A DNA stretch of 64,000 nt from Cheiracanthium punctorium (taxonomy: Eukaryota > Arthropoda > Arachnida > Araneae > Cheiracanthiidae), in contig JAWZYV010012353.1 of assembly GCA_038373885.1 (NCBI GenBank), forward strand, positions 62,001-126,000. The letters are read 5' to 3'. Each line of letters opens with the position of its first letter. Positions within the stretch are counted from its first letter, which is position 1. The position numbers and the translations under genes were made by a program. Below the pieces are notes generated by a model that made no database searches, had not been told where the DNA came from, and was given only the letters and a program-made list of their open reading frames with translations. Below, piece after piece: positions 58,201-64,000 of the stretch.

Positions 58201-61200
58201 CTTATCTATGACTTTACGAGACCGCTCAGATCAAAGTTTACGGAAGAGATTCAAGTATTGAGGGGTAAAGAAAAAGGAGCGTCACACATGTATCTAATTG
58301 TTCGTAATTATTCGGATAACGTCACAATATTCCAGTGAATACATACTAATGAGAAATACTGTAAAAAGGGTAAGATATGTGTAGTTGACTGCAAATATAT
58401 TCTACCTTAAAAATTAAGAAAACACAAAATTGTACGATTTTTAAGGTCATCTACAGCGGTTCAATACTTGGTTTTGAACCCAGAGAGCACACTTGTCCAT
58501 TTTGTGTTCATTTCAGGACAGACTTGTCCAGAACATGCTCTTATCTATCACAAGATATCTCCTGGACGTCATTAATAATATCGTTGGGAAAATTCTTAAT
58601 ATGTTTCTAGCGTGAAATTAAAAAACCTCAATTAGGTTTCTATATTAACAAAAACGGGAAAACCTCTCTTGAACTGGTCCATTTGAGTTCCCCAAAACTA
58701 CAGGATTTTTTTTCCTCCGAAAAATAACAAAATGCTGGTCTGATAAATTTACGTGAAGAACAAATCCTGAAAATATTAAGACAAAATGGAAAATGCCAGC
58801 TATCCAAGCCCGCCTGGCTCTTTAAAAAACTGCCTCTTAATATCTAATTTTTCAGATATAAACCTGAAAGTGCAGCTATGTATTCCATAATATGTTTGCT
58901 ATAATAAACTGTAGAACGAACATATTTCATATAAATATTGATAACGACAATTTGTCATATTTAAAGTATCTTTCACACTTAAAGATTCTTTAACATATCA
59001 GAGAAATTTGAGAAAAGGAAATCTGAAGCATTTGCTAAAAAAAATGAAATACAAATAATTTAAATCGAAAACAATTTTCATCTCTTTAGAGTAGTCCCGG
59101 CTATAACCACAAAAGAAATACTTTTCTCCATTCAAAGTCTTCTTCTTTTTTTTTTTTCTCTAGACAGTAGTAGTATAGGTTTTGTTCTATATTTATTGTG
59201 TTTTATTCAAGAAAAAGCGTAATTTCTATTTTTCCTTTTTCCCGAGCACCCCAAGACTCCAATAAAAATGTAAAATTAAGCTTTAAAACTTAACCATATA
59301 TTTGAAATTTTGCGATTGGTTACATAATAAAATTGTGGAATTTCTTTTATTTTCTTCTTCATTTTTTTATTTATTTTTTCCACTTCCGTTTTTTAAAAGC
59401 TTTCGATACGATGATTTTAAATACTTTTAAAGATTCGATTAATTTATTTTCATTACAAATATTGTAAATTTTGATTAGATTGTAGTACATTCAATCAACA
59501 GTACTTGAAGTACATTCGATCACAGATATTTTAGTAAATCGAATGTACTTTAATCAGATCAACAAATCTTCAAAATATTCAGTGAATTTTCAATGAATTG
59601 TACTTAATAAATCAAAAATTTTATGATCATGCGTCTTGAAAATTCCTTTAGAAAGCCGCGGAAGTATCGCGAAAGTTTTCAGATTGAATGACATCACCCG
59701 GTTTATTTCAGAATGTAGTTATTTGGATGTTGTATGCCACTTTTAGTCAGCATCACATTAAAAAGTCGTCGTGTTAACGTCGTCGTCGTCTTGCTAAACT
59801 TATTTATCAAAATTTGATTCTTTTTTTTCGGTTACAAAACTTACTTACTTTGAGATTTTATTTTCTTAACTTCGTATTTATTTACCACGTTCTTAAAAAT
59901 ACTCTTCAGCTTAAAACCACTACTCAAAGTGATGTTTTAATTAAAATTCAACATTCGTGCTAAGCGAGGTCATGAAAGTTAATAAAAACAGACGCTCCTG
60001 GAGGAATTGCGCATGTACACGTATGTGAAAAATTTGAAAAGAAAGGGGAGCATACAGTTTTCTGAAAAGTAGAAGCTCTAGCATGTGAAATTAATTAATG
60101 AGTGTTCAACACATAAAGTGCTAATTTACGGTTTACTTTTCCCTCAAGTATAAAAAAATGTCTCTGGTTGTTTGGTTGTAAATTATCTAAAATAGGTCTT
60201 TTAACACGTTCAAAGAATAACTTTTAAAGAAAATCGCATTCTGTAGGGTAATAACACAAAAACTTAAGGTGTGTGTGTGTGGGGGGGGGCAGAGCACGGC
60301 TCTCAACTTAAAATGAGCAACATGTTCATTTTTAATTTAATATGGGAGTGGGTCGATTGCTAAAACAGTAAGCACTGAGTAATGTAGTTAAATTTGGAAT
60401 TGCCGTTACCATACAGCATAATTTTTTTCGCTTCCTATGAAGTCTGGCTTTATTTATTTACTTTTATTTATGCAAAAGTATTCGGCTCTGTTTGCAATGG
60501 TATTTGTAAGAATCAAGTATTTGTCTGTTGAAAACATTGCAATGAACAGCAATTGGCATCATTTATATTCTGTGGTATCTTAATTTAATTTTGAGTAGGA
60601 CTTCGAAGTGAGACTGTCCTTTTCTTCTTTCCATTAAACTCGAAAAATGTCTGTTATGTCATATTTTTTCACGCCAGTCTGTAGAATGTGCTTGGATTTC
60701 AGGAAATTTATTGTATGAAATATATATATATGTATATATTTTTATGCTTGTGAAAAAACATACAGTAAATATTTTGTACAAGGTTATAGATAAGAATATT
60801 AAGACTGACTATACAAGTAAAATAAATAAATTGAAAAGCATATAATACATACTTTTTTATTTGTTTGTTTGAGTTTTGCCAGAAATGTTGACGTAAGGAT
60901 AAAAATAATAAGACAAAATGATAATATTATTTTTTACAAATATGTGTGCATCAAAATATTAATGCGAACCTGTAGCGTGTGCGCGTTAGAATATTTCTTT
61001 CAAAGGTATTAATTTCTAATATTTTGGATAATGCGATTTAGAAAAAAAACTGTATTAAAGGAGCACTATTAAAATAAAAAATAAAAATAGAAAAAGATTT
61101 CTGATAGCTTTTGAGTTGGATTATCCTCTATAAGGCAATGTCAAACAGAACTGACCGAGAAACTGTGATTAATTACTAATTATTTTTTAAATAAATATAT

Positions 61201-61209
61201 CTATATCTA

Positions 61210-61247
<38 letters not shown>

Positions 61248-63671
61248 GTACACAATGTTTCATAAAATATGTATCAAGGATAAGGATTTTAGTGACCTAC
61301 ATAATTATTAGACTTGAAAGGCTCTTATAATTAATGTATTTCACCAACCATATTTGCGTCATATTGAAACTCATAAAAAGCACCCTCTAACGTGCCCGTA
61401 TAATTAAGACTGCACTAGAAGAATGAGGAGTAATTATGATGATTATCACGCACTTTATGTTCATCGAAGCAATTTTTCCATAAAATGTAATGGAAAAGCG
61501 AATTTTCATTAATAAAGTTCTTCTTACAAACGTATAATATGTGAATATTTACTTTGCCTAGACGTTTTCTGGTATCCTACGTGTGTGAAATGAAATGTGT
61601 ATGTATTTTCCCTTTAAAAGACTCGGTTATTTAATAAAACTCTTACAAACTTCTATTTGTACTTTTTTAACGCGTAGAATTATGTTCCTCTTCAACTGTC
61701 CTATATTCAGAAAAAATCCCTCGTTTAATTGTAGTTCCGAAAAGATTTTAGTGCAGCAGTTCCTAAATATTTTCCTGCAAGATTTTAATTTAGTTCACTC
61801 ACTAAGAATATGTTTCTAACGAAAGAATAAAAGAAGTACGAAGGAACTGGAGTTGGTAAATCAACTATAGTTGAAGTCCAAAATGGGCTTTCACTCTGAA
61901 ATTTTGGTTAGATATATGGATGACTTGAAAACGATCACTTTGGTATATACAATCTTAAAATCGATTTTAAAGGAAGAAAGAAAAGAGGGAAAAAAGATAA
62001 ACGTAGATGAGGGAAACAGTATGCTCAACTGCCTCTGTGCAGCTACTTTATTCTATTTATTAAAATTTTTTAAAATTCTTTCTTTTGCTTTTAAATTTAA
62101 AACCCTAGTACGAAACTTAAAGCACTTAAATATTAAATTTATGCTTTCATTCATTTCATAAAGAATCATCTCTGGATTTATTTACACTTTAATAACCCCC
62201 TCCCCTCCCCCCAAAAAAAGAAAAGATAAAAGAGAAACTCGTAAATAAGCTAAAATCTCCCGTGTTTTTATGACCTATTTTTTCTTCTTTCTTTCATAAG
62301 CACGTAAATAATAAATGTTATAAGAAATCATTAATGGATACCTTAAACTTGCTTTTAATAATAGATATCTGGCATTGACTAACAACAACAACAACAACAA
62401 CAAATAAGCGAAATCAATGTTTGCAATTTGTATACCGGGTTCTATTAATGCTTTACTAATAGGTGTAAGAAAACGCTATTTGCTTTATCGTTTTTACTCT
62501 TCTCACGGGAAAGTGGTCAACATGACTCTATTTTCTGACAGCGTTATTTATACGGCACAAGTATTGTTTAATAGCAGGCCGCTTAAAAGCCAGATTAAGC
62601 TTCCTTTTACGAGTTGCTAATGGCACAGTATAATAGATGCTTTCCAACATATATTTTACAGGATTGTTAATCAAGGGCAATATGTTTTTATTCATACAGT
62701 ATATAGCATGGATTTATTTCCTTGTACTATTGTTAGAGACTGGGTATTTTTATACTTGCTCGATATTCCAGGTTGGAAGCTTTTAAGGATTTTAATATTT
62801 TGTATTACATTGTACATAAGTTGCCCGGCATGTAAGGACATATTCTTCTATATCCTCAGTATAAGAAGCGTTCGTATTATACAAAAAGAATTTTATAGTG
62901 TAAATATTATAATTTCCAGCGTATTTTGTGATAACTAAAGATATTTCAAGTTTTCAGTATAACACAAAGTCATATTCTTCAGCAAAAGAAAATTCCTACT
63001 CCCTTCTTAAGCTGCAGTTCTTTATCTCAGAGGGAAAAAAAAGATTTAGTAACTAAGAAAAACATTTACATTCTTTAATTTTTTTTTCACTGTTTTAATT
63101 ACACTTTAGCACTTTTGTAATTTTTTTAAATAAAATATATGCAGCATTTAGTAAGATTTCACAGATGTGTTTTGCATCATGTTGACCAAAAATTTCTTTC
63201 TTATTTTTGTCATCTGATAGAAATTAAAGCAAACAGACGATTTTGGGATATGAAAAAATTTTTTGAAAATACACTTTGGCAGCAGGCAAACGAGCTTTCA
63301 TCCTTAATATATTTCAATAAAATCTTTCGATAGTTACATAGTTATTTTAATGTTAAAGACTGACAACAAAAAGTGAAGTTATCGGCATAGCATACTATTT
63401 TATCTCTTAAGACATGAAGTGCAACTGAAGCAAAGAAGAAAATTTGACGAAATATGAAGAAGGTTTGCGACTGCTCGAACTTCTCAGAAGATGCTTACGA
63501 AGCTTCGAAGTGGAGATTTCTCATAAGAAAATGCAGTTTTTTTTTAAGCGGTTTAAAGTTAAAAGTGTTGAAACCAAAAGGATAATTGAAAATAATCAAA
63601 GCTATACTAGACGTCAAATGCACACATGATACTTCACTTATTAAATTTGAAAATCATTTACACTGCTTCTT
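55291..63671. other. Long AT-rich intergenic stretch
   Basis: No protein-like frame, RNA gene or TIR pair was recognised. Simple repeats include (AT)n at about 60718-60735, a (TATC)n/(TG)n compound tract at 61193-61250, a G-run after (GT)n at about 60272-60290, and (AAC)n at about 62384-62402. The block 63222-63530 is the second copy of the ancient repeat at 24212-24530. Open frames at 61595-63629 have AT-driven composition. Confidence 0.45.
61193..61250. repeat. Compound microsatellite (TATC)n/(TA)n/(TG)n
   Basis: ATATATCTATATCTATATCT is followed by ATCTATCT, a TA tract and then (TG)n to about 61248. Confidence 0.9.
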
Positions 63672-63850
63672 TAACCCTCTGAAGGGAAATCCTTTTCACA
63701 CAGATATAGAGCAACAAATGGATATACTGCCCGACGTTGAAAAAATGCAGCCGCTCTAATCACTCGATTTTAGTACCAGCAACATGGCAACAGAATCACA
63801 AATCGCCTGTGACAGAGCTTTAAAAAAACCATTTCTGACACAGCTGCCAG
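63672..63850. repeat. Old copy of the 494-bp TTAA MITE family
   Basis: TTTAACCCTCTGAAGG is followed by GATATACTGCCCGACGTTGA, TCACTCGATTTTAGTACCAG and CAACATGGCA. This parallels the piggyBac-like MITE order (TTAACCCTTTGAGG, TTGCCCAATGCTGAAAAAA, CTCGACTTAACTACCAG, CAAGATGGCG). It is substantially diverged; the right end is not identified. Confidence 0.55.
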
Positions 63851-64000
63851 TGCGATAAGTGGCTTTATACATTTCAGTACTAATTAGAATTATTTACAAG
63901 AGTTTGGCAATTACACAAGGCCCTCTGCAACACAATCGTGCCTGAACAAGTAGTACTACCCTAACAATGTCCCGCAGTGGCCTAGTCACTAAGTTCCGTT

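Overview
The window is AT-rich, TE-dense nuclear DNA from an arthropod, most likely a chelicerate (spider-like). The organism call rests on one gene. A two-coding-exon neuropeptide precursor on the minus strand (39633 down to 32434) ends in GSEFLGGPGK, the amidation-ready form of EFLGGPamide, a peptide family known from chelicerates and related to the crustacean GSEFLamides. The eukaryotic assignment itself is plain: spliceosomal introns, eukaryotic tRNA genes with internal promoters, and abundant DNA transposons and MITEs.

Layout: 0-6 kb holds a terminal-inverted-repeat element with a decayed SWIM-zinc-finger gene, a TTAA-flanked MITE and other TIR elements. 6-11.7 kb is AT-rich with no gene seen. 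11.7-14.5 kb is a nest of three TIR elements with a Tc1/mariner-type HTH remnant. 14.5-19.5 kb is mostly unassigned, with tandem repeats and one orphan coding-like fragment. 19.6-22 kb is a TIR element carrying a copy of a repeat family that recurs at 33.9-36.3 kb. 22-26.9 kb is intergenic. 26.9-30.5 kb is a run of mariner-like and hAT-like elements with broken transposase pieces.

32.4-39.6 kb is the EFLGGPamide gene. About four fifths of its 6.7 kb coding intron consists of transposons: a hAT-like element carrying a 2.4 kb nested repeat, a TTAA-flanked MITE, and a mariner-like element with a second hAT inside it. A 164-bp tandem duplication beside the 3' exon has produced a dead copy of the exon start. 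A 44-bp-period minisatellite lies about 110 bp upstream of the start codon.

At 43.5 kb two tRNA genes (Glu-UUC, Gln-UUG) lie 2 bp apart. 45.7-49.6 kb is a 3.9 kb inverted repeat with arms of about 1.8 kb and (TA)n tracts at both ends. 51.4-53.1 kb holds a mariner-like element with a cleanly inserted 109-bp MITE, and a second copy of the TTAA-flanked MITE seen in the neuropeptide intron. At 55.1 kb there is a tRNA-derived SINE. The rest (55.3-63.7 kb) is AT-rich intergenic sequence.

Most open reading frames of 60-150 codons here are chance ORFs or translations of repeats. The only intact protein-coding gene I can support is the neuropeptide precursor. All identifications were made by eye, without database searches.
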